Position numbers and translations under genes: made by a program. Below the pieces are notes generated by a model. That model was not told the DNA's origin. It saw only the letters and a program-made list of their open reading frames with translations, and made no database searches. Of a stretch of 64,000 nt of DNA, positions 1 to 8,682 are shown in pieces (positions within the stretch are counted from its first letter, which is position 1; the number at the start of each line of letters is the position of its first letter). The stretch covers positions 687,501-751,500 of the forward strand of contig NZ_JACHWH010000003.1 of assembly GCF_014191255.1 (NCBI RefSeq), written 5' to 3'. This DNA comes from Amycolatopsis bartoniae. Its GTDB lineage: Bacteria; Actinomycetota; Actinomycetes; Mycobacteriales; Pseudonocardiaceae.

Positions 1-489
1 TTCGCGCCGCAGACGTGCCTGGGCGCGCCGTTCCTGGACGCGCCGAAGGAGGACGTCTCGGTGGCGGTCCAGGTGTCGGCGTACTCGCTCAAGTCGCTGG
101 CCGTGGCGTGCCTGCCGCTGCTGGGCGAGGGCTCGTCGATCGTGGGCTTGGACTTCGACGCCCGCGTCGCATGGCCCGCCTACAACTGGATGGGCGTGGC
201 GAAGGCGGCGCTGGAGTCGGTCAACCGGTACCTGGCGCGCGAGCTGGGCCCGCGGGGCATCCGCGTGAACCTCGTGTCGGCGGGCCCGCTCAAGACCATG
301 GCGGCCAAGTCGATCCCGGGCTTCGGCGAGCTGGAGGGCGGGTGGGGCGACCGTGCGCCGCTGGGCTGGAACGCCGAGGACGCCACCCCGGTGGCGAAGA
401 GCATCTGCGCGCTGCTGTCGGACTGGCTCCCGGCCACCACGGGCTCCATGGTGTGGGTCGACGGCGGGGTGCACGCGCTCGGGCTGTGA
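1..489 (+). CDS. inhA: NADH-dependent enoyl-[acyl-carrier-protein] reductase InhA, 3' part
   Basis: Only the C-terminal 162 residues lie in the window; the reading frame is open from base 1. The enzyme reduces trans-2-enoyl-ACP with NADH in the last step of FAS-II chain elongation and acts in the cytoplasm. The fragment carries the SDR catalytic pair of this family, Tyr61 and Lys68 of the fragment, with the Tyr-x6-Lys spacing of enoyl reductases ([12 protein letters not shown]). [10 protein letters not shown] and the terminal [10 protein letters not shown] match the substrate loop and C-terminus of mycobacterial InhA as I know them. It lies 51 bases upstream of the ferrochelatase gene, the same pair order as inhA-hemH in mycobacteria. 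A bacterial FabI is the only close alternative; they are one family. Confidence 0.95.
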   Translation, partial: FAPQTCLGAPFLDAPKEDVSVAVQVSAYSLKSLAVACLPLLGEGSSIVGLDFDARVAWPAYNWMGVAKAALESVNRYLARELGPRGIRVNLVSAGPLKTMAAKSIPGFGELEGGWGDRAPLGWNAEDATPVAKSICALLSDWLPATTGSMVWVDGGVHALGL

Positions 490-540
490 AGTTCCGGCCC
501 GGCCGCGCGTGGGGCGCGTCATAGCGGCAGGATGGTCACC

Positions 541-1575
541 GTGAGTTTCGACGCGCTGCTGTGGTTGTCGTTCGGCGGGCCCGAGGGACCCGGCGAGGTC
601 ATGCCGTTCCTGGAGAACGTCACGCGCGGCCGGGGCGTGCCGCGGGAGCGGCTGGCCGAGGTCGCCGAGCACTACCAGCACTTCGGCGGGATCTCGCCGA
701 TCAACCGGCTCAACCGCGAGGCCATCGCGGCGGTCGAGAAGGAGCTGGCGGCGCAGGGTGTCGACCTGCCGGTGTACTTCGGCAACCGCAACTGGCACCC
801 GATGGTGGAGGACACCCTCGCGCGCATGAAGGCCGACGGCGTGCGGCGGGCGCTGGTGTTCCCCACGAGCGCGTACGGCGGCTACTCCGCGTGCCGGCAG
901 TACGACGAGGACATCGAGCGTGCGCGGGCCGCCGTGGGCGAGGGCGCGCCGGAGCTGACGAAGCTGCGCCAGTTCTTCGACCACCCGCTGTTCGTCTCCG
1001 CCTTCGCCGACGCGCTGCGCGACGCCCACAAGGGCCTGGAGAACGCCCGCACCGTGTTCACGGCGCATTCGGTGCCGGACAGCGCCGACCTGGCCGCCGG
1101 GCCGCCCGAGGAGGGCGGACGGCGGTACTCGAAGCAGATCGCCGAGGCCGCGCGGCTCGTGGCCGCCGAGGCGGGCGTCGCGGAGTACGACGTGGTGTGG
1201 CAGTCGCGGTCCGGGCCGCCGCAGGTGCCGTGGCTGGAGCCGGACATCGTGGACCACCTCGACGCGCTGCACGCCCAGGGCGTGCCCGCGGTGGTCGTCT
1301 GCCCGGTCGGGTTCGTGTCCGACCACCTCGAGGTGATCTGGGACCTGGACAACGAGGCCGCCGAGCGCGCCGCGGAGCACGGCATGGGCTTCGCCCGCGT
1401 GGCCACGCCGAACGCCGACCCGCGGTTCGCGGAGCTGGTGGCCGAGCTGGTGCGCGAGCACCTGTCGGGCGCCCCGGCGCGGAAGCTGTCGGACTTCCCG
1501 GCGGCGGGCTGCACGGTGAACGGCGCGCCCTGCGCCGTGGGCTGCTGCCAGCCGGTGCGGCGGCCCTCGCGGTAA
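541..1575 (+). CDS. hemH: Ferrochelatase (coproporphyrin-type), CpfC/HemH
   Basis: Inserts Fe2+ into the porphyrin; in actinobacteria the substrate is coproporphyrin III, giving coproheme. The N-terminus ([15 protein letters not shown]) and [10 protein letters not shown] are typical of the family. HSVPDSAD carries the active-site His, and [18 protein letters not shown] the conserved second-lobe motif with a Glu. A cysteine-rich tail ([14 protein letters not shown]), with Cys in GGYSACRQY, fits the [2Fe-2S] cluster of actinobacterial ferrochelatases. The GTG at 541 is preferred because GGCAGG at 526-531 sits 9 bases before it and family members start at this point; an in-frame ATG at 532 would add three residues and leave no room for a ribosome site. 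Length 344 aa is normal. It ends 5 bases before a converging gene. Confidence 0.95.
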   Translation: MSFDALLWLSFGGPEGPGEVMPFLENVTRGRGVPRERLAEVAEHYQHFGGISPINRLNREAIAAVEKELAAQGVDLPVYFGNRNWHPMVEDTLARMKADGVRRALVFPTSAYGGYSACRQYDEDIERARAAVGEGAPELTKLRQFFDHPLFVSAFADALRDAHKGLENARTVFTAHSVPDSADLAAGPPEEGGRRYSKQIAEAARLVAAEAGVAEYDVVWQSRSGPPQVPWLEPDIVDHLDALHAQGVPAVVVCPVGFVSDHLEVIWDLDNEAAERAAEHGMGFARVATPNADPRFAELVAELVREHLSGAPARKLSDFPAAGCTVNGAPCAVGCCQPVRRPSR

Positions 1576-1579
1576 GCCC

Positions 1580-2419
1580 TTACTGCGGCCGGTCGGCCTG
1601 GTCGGTGAACAGGCGCACCGCTTCGTTCACCGCCGCGTAGCGGGCCAGGCGGACGGCGTTGCCGAGCGGGCGCAGCGCGTCCGCGCGCAGCGTGGCCGCC
1701 GACGCGGACAGGGCGCCGCCCGGCTCGTCGATCTCCGCCACGGCCAGGATCGCGCCCACCTCCTCCGCCCGCTGCAGCACGCGCAGCGCGCGGCCGGGCG
1801 TGCCCGCGGGCCACTGCGGCCGGGGCCGCGCCCGCAGCCACGCCGACAGCTCGGCCCGCACCCCCGGCCGGTCCTTCGCCACGTCCAGCGCCTGCAGCGC
1901 ACCCGCGGAGTCGCGGATCGCGTCGGTCAGGCCGTGCTCGGCCTCGGCGAGCCCCACGTACTCCGGCCCGAGCGGACTGTCCACTTTGTACACCGACCAG
2001 CGCACGAGGCCCTCGGCGATGTGCAGCGGCACCAGGCCGAACCCCAGCGACGGCAGCAGCATCGCCTCCCCGGCCCGCAACGCGGCCTCGGCGAGCGCGC
2101 CGCCGCCACCGAGCCCCCGCACGTCGCCGGGCACGGGCAGCACCAGCCGGGCGTCGGAGGCACCCCGGGCGCGCAGCGCGGCCAGCAGCTGCACCGGGCT
2201 GGCGGGGAAGTCACCGGCGAGCGGCAGGTCCAGCCCCACCGCCGACTCCGCGTCCGCCGCCACCACCTCGTGCGCCTCGCCCCACACGAGCAGCGCGTCG
2301 AGCACGTCGTCGGGCGCCGCGGAGCCGGAAAGCCACGCGGAGGTCCACACGGTCAGGGTCGCACTCGGGCAGCACACGGAGATCCAGAGTACCGGTGCCG
2401 AGTGCTGGAGCTGCTCCAC
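1580..2419 (-). CDS. Conserved hypothetical protein, cytoplasmic
   Basis: A 279-residue protein of unknown function, convergent with hemH and divergent from the MoxR-like ATPase. No signal peptide, membrane segment or enzyme motif is seen. It begins with a hydrophobic strand-like stretch (APVLWISVCCPSATLTVW) with two adjacent cysteines, then is rich in Ala, Leu and Glu and probably alpha/beta. The GTG at 2419 is the first start codon that keeps the divergent ATPase gene (start 2457) free of overlap; a longer frame to 2488 would run into it. Only 37 bases separate the two starts, so the two genes probably share a promoter region. Codon use looks like its neighbours. I do not recognise the family. 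Confidence 0.75.
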   Translation of the reverse strand: MEQLQHSAPVLWISVCCPSATLTVWTSAWLSGSAAPDDVLDALLVWGEAHEVVAADAESAVGLDLPLAGDFPASPVQLLAALRARGASDARLVLPVPGDVRGLGGGGALAEAALRAGEAMLLPSLGFGLVPLHIAEGLVRWSVYKVDSPLGPEYVGLAEAEHGLTDAIRDSAGALQALDVAKDRPGVRAELSAWLRARPRPQWPAGTPGRALRVLQRAEEVGAILAVAEIDEPGGALSASAATLRADALRPLGNAVRLARYAAVNEAVRLFTDQADRPQ

Positions 2420-2456
2420 GTCGACGATCCGGCGATGCGGGGTTAGCTTCGTAGGG

Positions 2457-3854
2457 GTGAACCCCGTACCCGAACACCTGCCCCGCACCGCGGGACAGCT
2501 GCGCGCGGCCGGTCACCAGCCGCGCGGGATCAAGACCGAAATCGCCGCCAACCTGCTCGACGCCCTGCGCGAGGGCCGGAACCCGTGGCCGGGCATCGTC
2601 GGGTTCGACCGGACCGTCCTGCCGCAGCTGGAACGAGCCCTGCTGGCCGGGCACGACGTCGTGCTGCTCGGCGAGCGCGGCCAGGGCAAGACCCGGCTGC
2701 TGCGCACCCTGGCCGGGCTGCTCGACGAGTGGACCCCCGTCATCGAGGGCAGCGAGCTGGCCGAGCACCCGCTCGCCCCGATCACCCCCGCCTCGATCCG
2801 CCGCGCCGCCGAGCTCGGCGACGACCTGCCCGTCACGTGGCTGCACCGCAGCCTGCGCTACACCGAGAAGCTGGCCACCCCGGACACCAGCGTCGGCGAC
2901 CTGATCGGCGACGTGGACCCGGTGAAGGTGGCCGAGGGCCGCAGCCTCGGCGACCCCGAGACCATCCACTTCGGACTCGTGCCGCGCGCGCACCGCGGCA
3001 TCGCGGCCCTCAACGAGCTGCCCGACCTGGCCGAGCGCATCCAGGTCGCGCTGCTGAACGTGATGGAGGAGCGCGACATCCAGGTCCGCGGCTACACGCT
3101 GCGGCTGCCGCTGGACGTGCTGCTCGTGGCCACCGCGAACCCCGAGGACTACACCAACCGCGGCCGGATCATCACCCCGCTCAAGGACCGGTTCGGCGCG
3201 GAGATCCGCACGCACTACCCGCTGGAGCTCTCGGCGGAGGTGGACGTGGTGCGCCAGGAGGCGAACCTCGTCGCCGAGGTCGGCGAGCCGCTGCTGGAGG
3301 TCGTCGCCCGGTTCGTCCGGAACCTGCGGGAGTCCACCGTCATCGACCAGCGCTCCGGCGTGTCCGCGCGGTTCGCCGTCGCGGCCGCGGAGACCGTCGC
3401 GGCGGCGGCCCTGCGGCGTTCCGCGCTGACGGGCGAGCACCCCGCGGTGGCGCGCCCGGTCGACCTCGACGCGGTGCCGTCGGTGCTGCGCGGCAAGGTC
3501 GAGTTCGAGCCCGGCGAGGAGGGCCGCGAGGTCGAGCACCTCGTGCACCTGCTGCGTCGCGCGGTGGCCGAGACGGCGCGGGACCGCTTCGGCGGGCTGA
3601 ACCTGCGTCCGCTGGTCGAGGCCGTCGCCGACGGGCACCTGGTGGCCACCGGCGAGAAGGTGCCGGGTTCGGAGGTGCTCGCCGCGCTGCCTGAGCTGCC
3701 TGTCCTGCACGAGGTCGCGGTGCGCGCCGGGGTGTCGGCGGACGACCCGCCGGGCCGGATCGCGGCCGCTGTCGAGCTGGCGCTGGAGTCGCTTTACCTG
3801 GCGCGGCAGCTGGCCAAGGACTCCGACGACACCACCGCGGTGTACGGGCCGTGA
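2457..3854 (+). CDS. MoxR-like AAA+ ATPase (magnesium chelatase ChlI-like)
   Basis: A 465-residue AAA+ protein of the type found with VWA-domain partners. Walker A is GERGQGKT with Lys78. The Walker B equivalent is ALNELPDL, with Asn186-Glu187 where most AAA+ proteins have Asp-Glu. Sensor 1 is VATANPEDYTN. I recall the tuberculosis homologue Rv0958 as having the same features. Such pairs are thought to remodel or insert cofactors into target proteins; the target here is unknown. The GTG at 2457 follows a TAGCTT -10 box by 7 bases, suggesting a leaderless transcript. The stop overlaps the start of the VWA gene (GTGA), so the two are translationally coupled. A true role in magnesium chelation is unlikely without bacteriochlorophyll genes. 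Confidence 0.88.
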   Translation: MNPVPEHLPRTAGQLRAAGHQPRGIKTEIAANLLDALREGRNPWPGIVGFDRTVLPQLERALLAGHDVVLLGERGQGKTRLLRTLAGLLDEWTPVIEGSELAEHPLAPITPASIRRAAELGDDLPVTWLHRSLRYTEKLATPDTSVGDLIGDVDPVKVAEGRSLGDPETIHFGLVPRAHRGIAALNELPDLAERIQVALLNVMEERDIQVRGYTLRLPLDVLLVATANPEDYTNRGRIITPLKDRFGAEIRTHYPLELSAEVDVVRQEANLVAEVGEPLLEVVARFVRNLRESTVIDQRSGVSARFAVAAAETVAAAALRRSALTGEHPAVARPVDLDAVPSVLRGKVEFEPGEEGREVEHLVHLLRRAVAETARDRFGGLNLRPLVEAVADGHLVATGEKVPGSEVLAALPELPVLHEVAVRAGVSADDPPGRIAAAVELALESLYLARQLAKDSDDTTAVYGP

Positions 3855-5806
3855 CCACCCCGGAGGGCTACTCATACGGGCCGTGGCACGACGGGCCCGA
3901 CCCGCTCGCCCCACCGATCGACCTGCGGGACGCGCTGGACGAGATCGGCCAGGACGTCATGGGCGGCACGTCGCCCCGCTCGGCGCTGGAGGAGCTGCTG
4001 CGCCGCGGCACGCGCAGCACCTCCGGCCTCGACGAGCTGACGCGGCGGGTGTGGCAGCGGCGCTCGGAGATCCAGCGCCGCAACAACCTCGACGGCACGC
4101 TGCAGGAGGTCCAGCGGCTGCTGAGCGAGGCGCTGGACGCCGAGCGGCGCACGCTGTTCCCGGACCCGTCGGACGACGCGCGGCTGGCCGAGGCGGAGCT
4201 CGACGCGCTGCCGCCGGGCACGGCCGCCGCGGTGCGCGAGCTGACGGACTACCAGTGGCGTTCGGAGCAGGGCCGGGAGAACTACGAGAAGATCCAGGAC
4301 CTGCTCGGCCGGGAGATGCTCGAATCGCGGTTCGAGGGCATGAAACAGGCCCTGCAGAACACCAGCCCGGAGGACGTCGAACGCGTCAACCAGATGCTGA
4401 GCGACCTCAACGAGCTGCTCGACGCGCACGCGCGCGGCGCGGACGACGTCGACGAGCGGTTCGCCGAGTTCATGCGGGAGCACGGCGAGTTCTTCCCGGA
4501 GAACCCGCAGAACGTCGACGAGCTCATCGACGCGCTCGCGGCCCGCGCCGCGGCGGCGCAGCGCATGATGAACTCGATGAGCGAGGAGCAGCGCAACGAG
4601 CTGATGAGCCTGGCGCAACAGGCCTTCGGTGACCCGCGCATCGCCCAGCAACTGTCCAATCTGGACGCTCAGCTGCGGGCGCTGCGGCCGGGGGAGGACT
4701 GGACGTCCTCGGCGCGGTTCCGCGGCCGCAACCCGCTCGGCATGGGCGAGGGCGCGCAGGCGATGCAGGACCTCGCGGAGCTGGACGCGCTCGCCGAGCA
4801 GCTCGGGCAGTCGTATCCGGGCGCGCGGCTGGAGGACATCGACCTGGAGGCGCTGGAGCGCCAGCTGGGCCAGGACGCGGGCGTGGACGCGCGCCGGTTG
4901 TCCGAGCTGGAGCGGGAGCTGCGCAGGCAGGGCCTGTTCGAGCGGGCACCGGACGGGTCGCTCCGGTTGTCGCCCAAGGCGTTGCGGCGCCTCGGGGAGA
5001 CGGCGCTGGCCGACGTCGTGAACTCGCTGCGGGGCAAGGCCGGGCAGCGGGAACAGGAGTCGGCGGGCGCGGCGGGGGAGCCGACGGGCGCCAGCAGGCC
5101 ATGGCAGTTTGGCGACATGCAGCCGTGGGACACGTCGCGGACCGTGCGCAACGCCGTGCTGCGGACGGCGTCCGTGGGCGGGGGCCAGGTGCGCCTGGAC
5201 GTGTCCGATGTGGAGGTCGTGGAGACCGAGCACCGGTCGCGGGCCGCGGTGGCGCTGCTGGTCGACACGTCCTGGTCGATGGTGCAGGAGGGCCGCTGGC
5301 TGCCGATGAAGCGCACGGCGCTCGCGCTGCACCAGCTGATCTCGACGCGGTTCCGCAACGACGCGCTGCAGCTGGTCACGTTCGGCCGCTACGCCGCGTC
5401 GGTGGAGCTGGAGGAGCTCGTCGGACTCGAAGGCGCGTGGGAGCAGGGCACGAACGCGCACCACGCGCTGCTGCTGGCGGGCAGGCACCTGCGGCGGCAC
5501 CCGGACGCGCAGCCGGTGGTGCTCATGGTCACCGACGGCGAGCCGACGGCGCACCTGGAGCCGGACGGGGAGGCCGTGTTCGACTACCCGCCCCAGCCGC
5601 AGACGCTGTACAAGACGGTGTCCGAAGTGGACCGGCTGGCGAAGCTGGGCGCGGCGCTGACGGTGTTCCGCCTCGGTGACGACCCGCGGCTGGAGGCCTT
5701 CGTCGACCTGCTGGCGCGCCGTTCCGGTGGCCGCGTCGTGGCGCCCGACCTCGACGGCCTCGGCGCCGCCGTGGTGGGGGACTACCTGCGCACGCGGCGG
5801 CGGTGA
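3851..5806 (+). CDS. VWA-domain protein, partner of MoxR-like ATPase
   Basis: A 651-residue protein whose C-terminal third (about residues 465-640) is a von Willebrand factor A domain. The MIDAS metal site is visible: DTSWS at Asp472 and TDGEP at Asp562. The N-terminal two thirds are acidic, charged and helical, with long coiled-coil-like stretches and no membrane segment. The gene overlaps the ATPase by 4 bases (GTGA) and the following SDR gene by 4 bases (GTGA again), so the three form one unit. By analogy with ChlI-ChlD and RavA-ViaA pairs, the VWA protein would recruit substrate while the ATPase powers remodelling. The homologue I recall is Rv0959. The substrate is not evident. Confidence 0.85.
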   Translation: MTTPEGYSYGPWHDGPDPLAPPIDLRDALDEIGQDVMGGTSPRSALEELLRRGTRSTSGLDELTRRVWQRRSEIQRRNNLDGTLQEVQRLLSEALDAERRTLFPDPSDDARLAEAELDALPPGTAAAVRELTDYQWRSEQGRENYEKIQDLLGREMLESRFEGMKQALQNTSPEDVERVNQMLSDLNELLDAHARGADDVDERFAEFMREHGEFFPENPQNVDELIDALAARAAAAQRMMNSMSEEQRNELMSLAQQAFGDPRIAQQLSNLDAQLRALRPGEDWTSSARFRGRNPLGMGEGAQAMQDLAELDALAEQLGQSYPGARLEDIDLEALERQLGQDAGVDARRLSELERELRRQGLFERAPDGSLRLSPKALRRLGETALADVVNSLRGKAGQREQESAGAAGEPTGASRPWQFGDMQPWDTSRTVRNAVLRTASVGGGQVRLDVSDVEVVETEHRSRAAVALLVDTSWSMVQEGRWLPMKRTALALHQLISTRFRNDALQLVTFGRYAASVELEELVGLEGAWEQGTNAHHALLLAGRHLRRHPDAQPVVLMVTDGEPTAHLEPDGEAVFDYPPQPQTLYKTVSEVDRLAKLGAALTVFRLGDDPRLEAFVDLLARRSGGRVVAPDLDGLGAAVVGDYLRTRRR

Positions 5807-6639
5807 CGGCGTTGACCACCGTCGCGATCACCGGTGCCACCGACGGGCTCGGCCGCGCGCTCGCGCTGCGGCTGGCCCGCGACCCCGATGTCCGGCTCGT
5901 GCTGCACGGCCGCGACCCGGCGAAGCTGGCGCGGGTTGCGGCCGAGGCCGGCGGTGCCGTCACCGTCACCGCCGACCTGGCGGACCTGGCCCAGGTGGCG
6001 CGGCTGGCCGAGGAGATCGGGGAGCGCGCCGGCACCCTCGACGTGCTGGTGAACAACGCCGGCATCGGCTCGGGCGAGCCCGACGGACGCGAGCGCCGCA
6101 CCAGCCGCGATGGCCACGAGCTGCGCTTCGCGGTGAACTACCTGGCGGCGTTCCTGCTGACGGAGAACCTGCTGCCGCTGCTGACCTCCTCGGCGCGCGA
6201 GGGGCGCGCCGCGCGGGTGGTGCACGTGGCGTCGCTGGGGCAGCACCCGCTCGACTTCGGCGACCTGATGCTCGAACGCGCTTACTCGGGCACGCGTGCC
6301 TACGGGCAGAGCAAGCTCGCCCAGATCATGCACTGCTTCGACCTGGCCGGGCGGTTCGCGCCCGCGCGGCTGACCGCGACCTGCCTGCACCCGGGCACGT
6401 ACATGCCGACGAAGATCGTGCTGTCCGAGATCGGGTCCACTGTGGACTCCCTGGAGTCGGGGGTGGAGGCCGTCCGGAGCCTCGCCGTCGAACCCGCGCT
6501 GGAAGGCACGACGGGCGAGTTCTTCGACCGCCTCCGCCCCGCGCGCGTGACGGAGCAGGCGTACGACGAGCAGGCCCGGGCGGCGCTGCGGGCCCGCAGT
6601 CTCGCGCTGGTGGAGGGTTTCCTCAAGCCCGTGGCGTGA
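5803..6639 (+). CDS. Short-chain dehydrogenase/reductase (retinol dehydrogenase-like)
   Basis: A 278-residue SDR with the cofactor motif TGATDGLG near the N-terminus, NNAG at about residues 83-86, and the catalytic YGQSK (Tyr-x3-Lys). The lack of an acidic residue after the first beta strand and the Arg-rich following loop (HGRDPAKL) suggest NADP(H). It belongs to the WW-domain oxidoreductase/retinol dehydrogenase-like branch by its long C-terminal region. The GTG start overlaps the VWA gene stop, so it is the last gene of the MoxR-VWA unit. Its 3' end overlaps the converging P450 gene by 17 bases. The substrate cannot be told. Confidence 0.88.
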   Translation: MTALTTVAITGATDGLGRALALRLARDPDVRLVLHGRDPAKLARVAAEAGGAVTVTADLADLAQVARLAEEIGERAGTLDVLVNNAGIGSGEPDGRERRTSRDGHELRFAVNYLAAFLLTENLLPLLTSSAREGRAARVVHVASLGQHPLDFGDLMLERAYSGTRAYGQSKLAQIMHCFDLAGRFAPARLTATCLHPGTYMPTKIVLSEIGSTVDSLESGVEAVRSLAVEPALEGTTGEFFDRLRPARVTEQAYDEQARAALRARSLALVEGFLKPVA

Positions 6640-7945
6640 CGGAGATCCGCGCTCCCCGCGCGGGGACCATCGTGATGTGCCGCGGCCGTGAGCCCTCCGG
6701 GCGCGGGCGGTCCGGCGCCAGGCTGAACCGCGACAGCACGGCCCGCAGCACGATCGTCGCCTCCAGCAGGGAGAAGCCCGCGCCCAGGCAGCGGCGCACG
6801 CCGCCGCCGAAGGGGAACCACGTGCCGCTCGCCGGGCCGCCGTCGGCCAGGAACCGCTCCGGGCGGAACTCCTCCGGCGCCGCGTGGTGCGCCGGGTCGC
6901 CGTGCACCAGCGCGATCGACGGCATCACCGTCGTCCCGGCCGGCAGCAGGTAGCCGCCCACCTCGACTTCCTCCGTCAGGCGGCGCGCGACCTCCGAGAT
7001 CACCGGGCGCAGCCGCATCGCCTCCTTGGCCACCGCTTCGAGGTACTTCTCGTCACCCGAGTCGGCGGCTTCCAGTGCGCGGCGCAACCGGACGGGGTCA
7101 CGCGCCAGCTCGTGGAACGACCACGCGAGCGCCGTCGCCGTGGTCTCGTGCCCCGCCAGCAGCAGCGTGACGAGCTGGTCGCGCAGCTCGGCGTCCGACA
7201 GCCGGTCGTCCTCCGCGGGCACGGTCAGCAGGCGCGAGAGCACGTCGTCGCGCTCGGCGAGGTCCGGCGCCGCCCGGCGGTCGGCGATCTCCGCGTACAG
7301 CAGCTCGTCCACCCGCTCCTGCAGCAGCCGCGACCGGCGCCAGGGCCCGAACGAGCGCAGTTTTTCGTTGTGGAAGCCGAACAGGTCGAGGACCCCGATG
7401 TCGACCAGGTCGGTGAGCAGCCGCCGCAGCTCGTCCAGCCGCGCGCCCTCGCCGACGCCGAACACGACCCGCAGGATGATCTCCAGCGTCAGCGCCTGCA
7501 TCCGCTCGTGCGAGCGGAACACCTGCCCCGCGGGCCAGCGCGACACCTCCTGCTCGGCCAGCTCGGTGATCATCGTCCGGTACCCGCGCAGCGCGGCGCC
7601 GTGGAACGCGGGCATCAGCAGCTTGCGTGCCCGCAGGTGCACGTCCTCGTCGGTGAGCAGCACCGAGTGCTCACCCATGATCGGTTTGAGGATGACGTTG
7701 CCCTCCCCGGCGTGGAAGGTCGTGACCGGGCCGCTGAACACGGCCTTGATGTCGTCGAGGCCGGCGAGCTGCACCGCGTTGCGCCCCGGGTAGAGGCGCA
7801 CGGTGAAGACGTCGCCGTAGCGGCGGCGCCAGTACGGCAGCAGCCGGTGGCGGAAGTTCGCGAACAGCAGCGTCTGCGCCAGTACCGGCAGCTTCGGGCC
7901 CGGCGGCAGGGTGGCGGAACGGGTGCGGGGCAACGTGCTGGTCAC
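6623..7945 (-). CDS. Cytochrome P450
   Basis: A 440-residue soluble P450. The I-helix oxygen-binding motif is AGHETT, the K-helix ExxR is EAMRLRP, and the heme loop is FGGGVRRCLGAG with the iron ligand Cys386. The long N-terminus with PPGPKLPVLAQ recalls P450s of the CYP138/class IV-like style, but the substrate cannot be read from sequence. The GTG at 7945 is chosen because AAGGAGG lies 7-8 bases upstream, one of the best ribosome sites in the window. A divergent TetR regulator lies 83 bases away with a perfect palindrome between them, so the regulator probably controls this gene. No ferredoxin or reductase gene is nearby, so electrons must come from elsewhere. Confidence 0.93.
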   Translation of the reverse strand: MTSTLPRTRSATLPPGPKLPVLAQTLLFANFRHRLLPYWRRRYGDVFTVRLYPGRNAVQLAGLDDIKAVFSGPVTTFHAGEGNVILKPIMGEHSVLLTDEDVHLRARKLLMPAFHGAALRGYRTMITELAEQEVSRWPAGQVFRSHERMQALTLEIILRVVFGVGEGARLDELRRLLTDLVDIGVLDLFGFHNEKLRSFGPWRRSRLLQERVDELLYAEIADRRAAPDLAERDDVLSRLLTVPAEDDRLSDAELRDQLVTLLLAGHETTATALAWSFHELARDPVRLRRALEAADSGDEKYLEAVAKEAMRLRPVISEVARRLTEEVEVGGYLLPAGTTVMPSIALVHGDPAHHAAPEEFRPERFLADGGPASGTWFPFGGGVRRCLGAGFSLLEATIVLRAVLSRFSLAPDRPRPEGSRPRHITMVPARGARISVTPRA

Positions 7946-7983
7946 GGGAACGCCTCCTTGGCCGGTGTGCCGGGCGCCTCTTT

Positions 7984-7999
7984 TTATACGCGCGTATAA
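7984..7999. promoter_or_regulatory. Perfect 16-bp palindrome, likely TetR operator
   Basis: TTATACGCGCGTATAA is a perfect palindrome lying between the divergent P450 and TetR genes. A minus-strand pair TGGACA / TATAAA about 18 bases apart runs into it, so binding would block the P450 promoter; it also sits 17 bases upstream of the TetR -10 box. TetR regulators commonly bind such sites and repress themselves and a divergent target. Confidence 0.7.
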
Positions 8000-8016
8000 G
8001 CCGCGTTGTCCATCGG

Positions 8017-8022
8017 TAGTCT
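8017..8022 (+). promoter_or_regulatory. -10 box TAGTCT of the TetR gene, leaderless
   Basis: TAGTCT ends 6 bases before the GTG start at 8029, the geometry of a leaderless actinobacterial promoter. It supports that start codon. Confidence 0.55.
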
Positions 8023-8028
8023 CGACAC

Positions 8029-8613
8029 GTGGGTCACCGGGAACAGCTGCTCGCCGCCGCGCGGCGCCTGCTCGAAGAGAAGGGCTACGCGCACATCACC
8101 GCGCGCGACCTGGTCTCCGCTTCGGACACCAACCTGCACTCGATCGGTTACCACTTCGGCTCGAAGGCCGGTCTGCTGAACGCCGCGATCGGTGAGGTGT
8201 TCGAGGAGTGGACCGACAAGCTCGCGCGCATCGCGATGGCCGACCCGGCGGCGACGCCGGTCGAGCGCGGGCGGCGCGCGTGGGCGGCGATGCTGGACAG
8301 CCTGCCCTCGACGCGGAACCTGCTGCTGTCCTATGTGGAGGCACTGGCGCAGGCCGAGCGGACGGTGTCGCTGCGGGAGCAGTTCGCCGGGCAGTACCGC
8401 CGGTGCCGGGAGAAGGTCGCGGTGCTCGTCGCGGAGTCGCTGGGCGACGGCACCGATCCGGCGGACCGCCGCTGCCAGGCCGTCGCGAGCTTCGTCATCG
8501 CCATCTGCGACGGGCTTTCGGTGCAGTGGCTGCTGGATCCGGCGGGCGCGCCGACGTCGGAGGAGCTGACGGAAGGGCTGGTCGCGATGTGGTCGGCGTC
8601 GTTTCCGCGCTGA
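8029..8613 (+). CDS. TetR-family transcriptional regulator
   Basis: A 194-residue regulator. The N-terminal helix-turn-helix spans about residues 8-52 (REQLLAAARRLLEEKGY ... SIGYHFGSKAGLLNAAI), with the usual Tyr-His-Phe recognition helix. The C-terminal domain is a ligand pocket of the TetR_C type and carries no recognisable ligand signature. It is divergent from the P450 gene, with a 16-bp palindrome at 7984-7999 in the shared region, so it most likely represses the P450 and itself until a small molecule binds. The GTG start is supported by a -10 box 6 bases upstream. Confidence 0.92.
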   Translation: MGHREQLLAAARRLLEEKGYAHITARDLVSASDTNLHSIGYHFGSKAGLLNAAIGEVFEEWTDKLARIAMADPAATPVERGRRAWAAMLDSLPSTRNLLLSYVEALAQAERTVSLREQFAGQYRRCREKVAVLVAESLGDGTDPADRRCQAVASFVIAICDGLSVQWLLDPAGAPTSEELTEGLVAMWSASFPR

Positions 8614-8669
8614 TCACTCGATCGGTCGGATTCGATCTTGTCGCGCGGCTGACCGGGCGGAAGGTGTTC

Positions 8670-8675
8670 TAGCGT
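8670..8675 (+). promoter_or_regulatory. -10 box TAGCGT of the GH25 gene, leaderless
   Basis: TAGCGT is followed by 7 bases and the GTG start at 8683, the leaderless geometry. Confidence 0.5.
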
Positions 8676-8682
8676 CGCGAGG

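Noticed and set aside
2457-5806. Cobalt or magnesium chelatase for tetrapyrrole synthesis
   Set aside because: The ATPase-VWA pair resembles ChlI-ChlD, but no large chelatase subunit or tetrapyrrole genes other than hemH are near, and this subfamily is a general MoxR-VWA pair.
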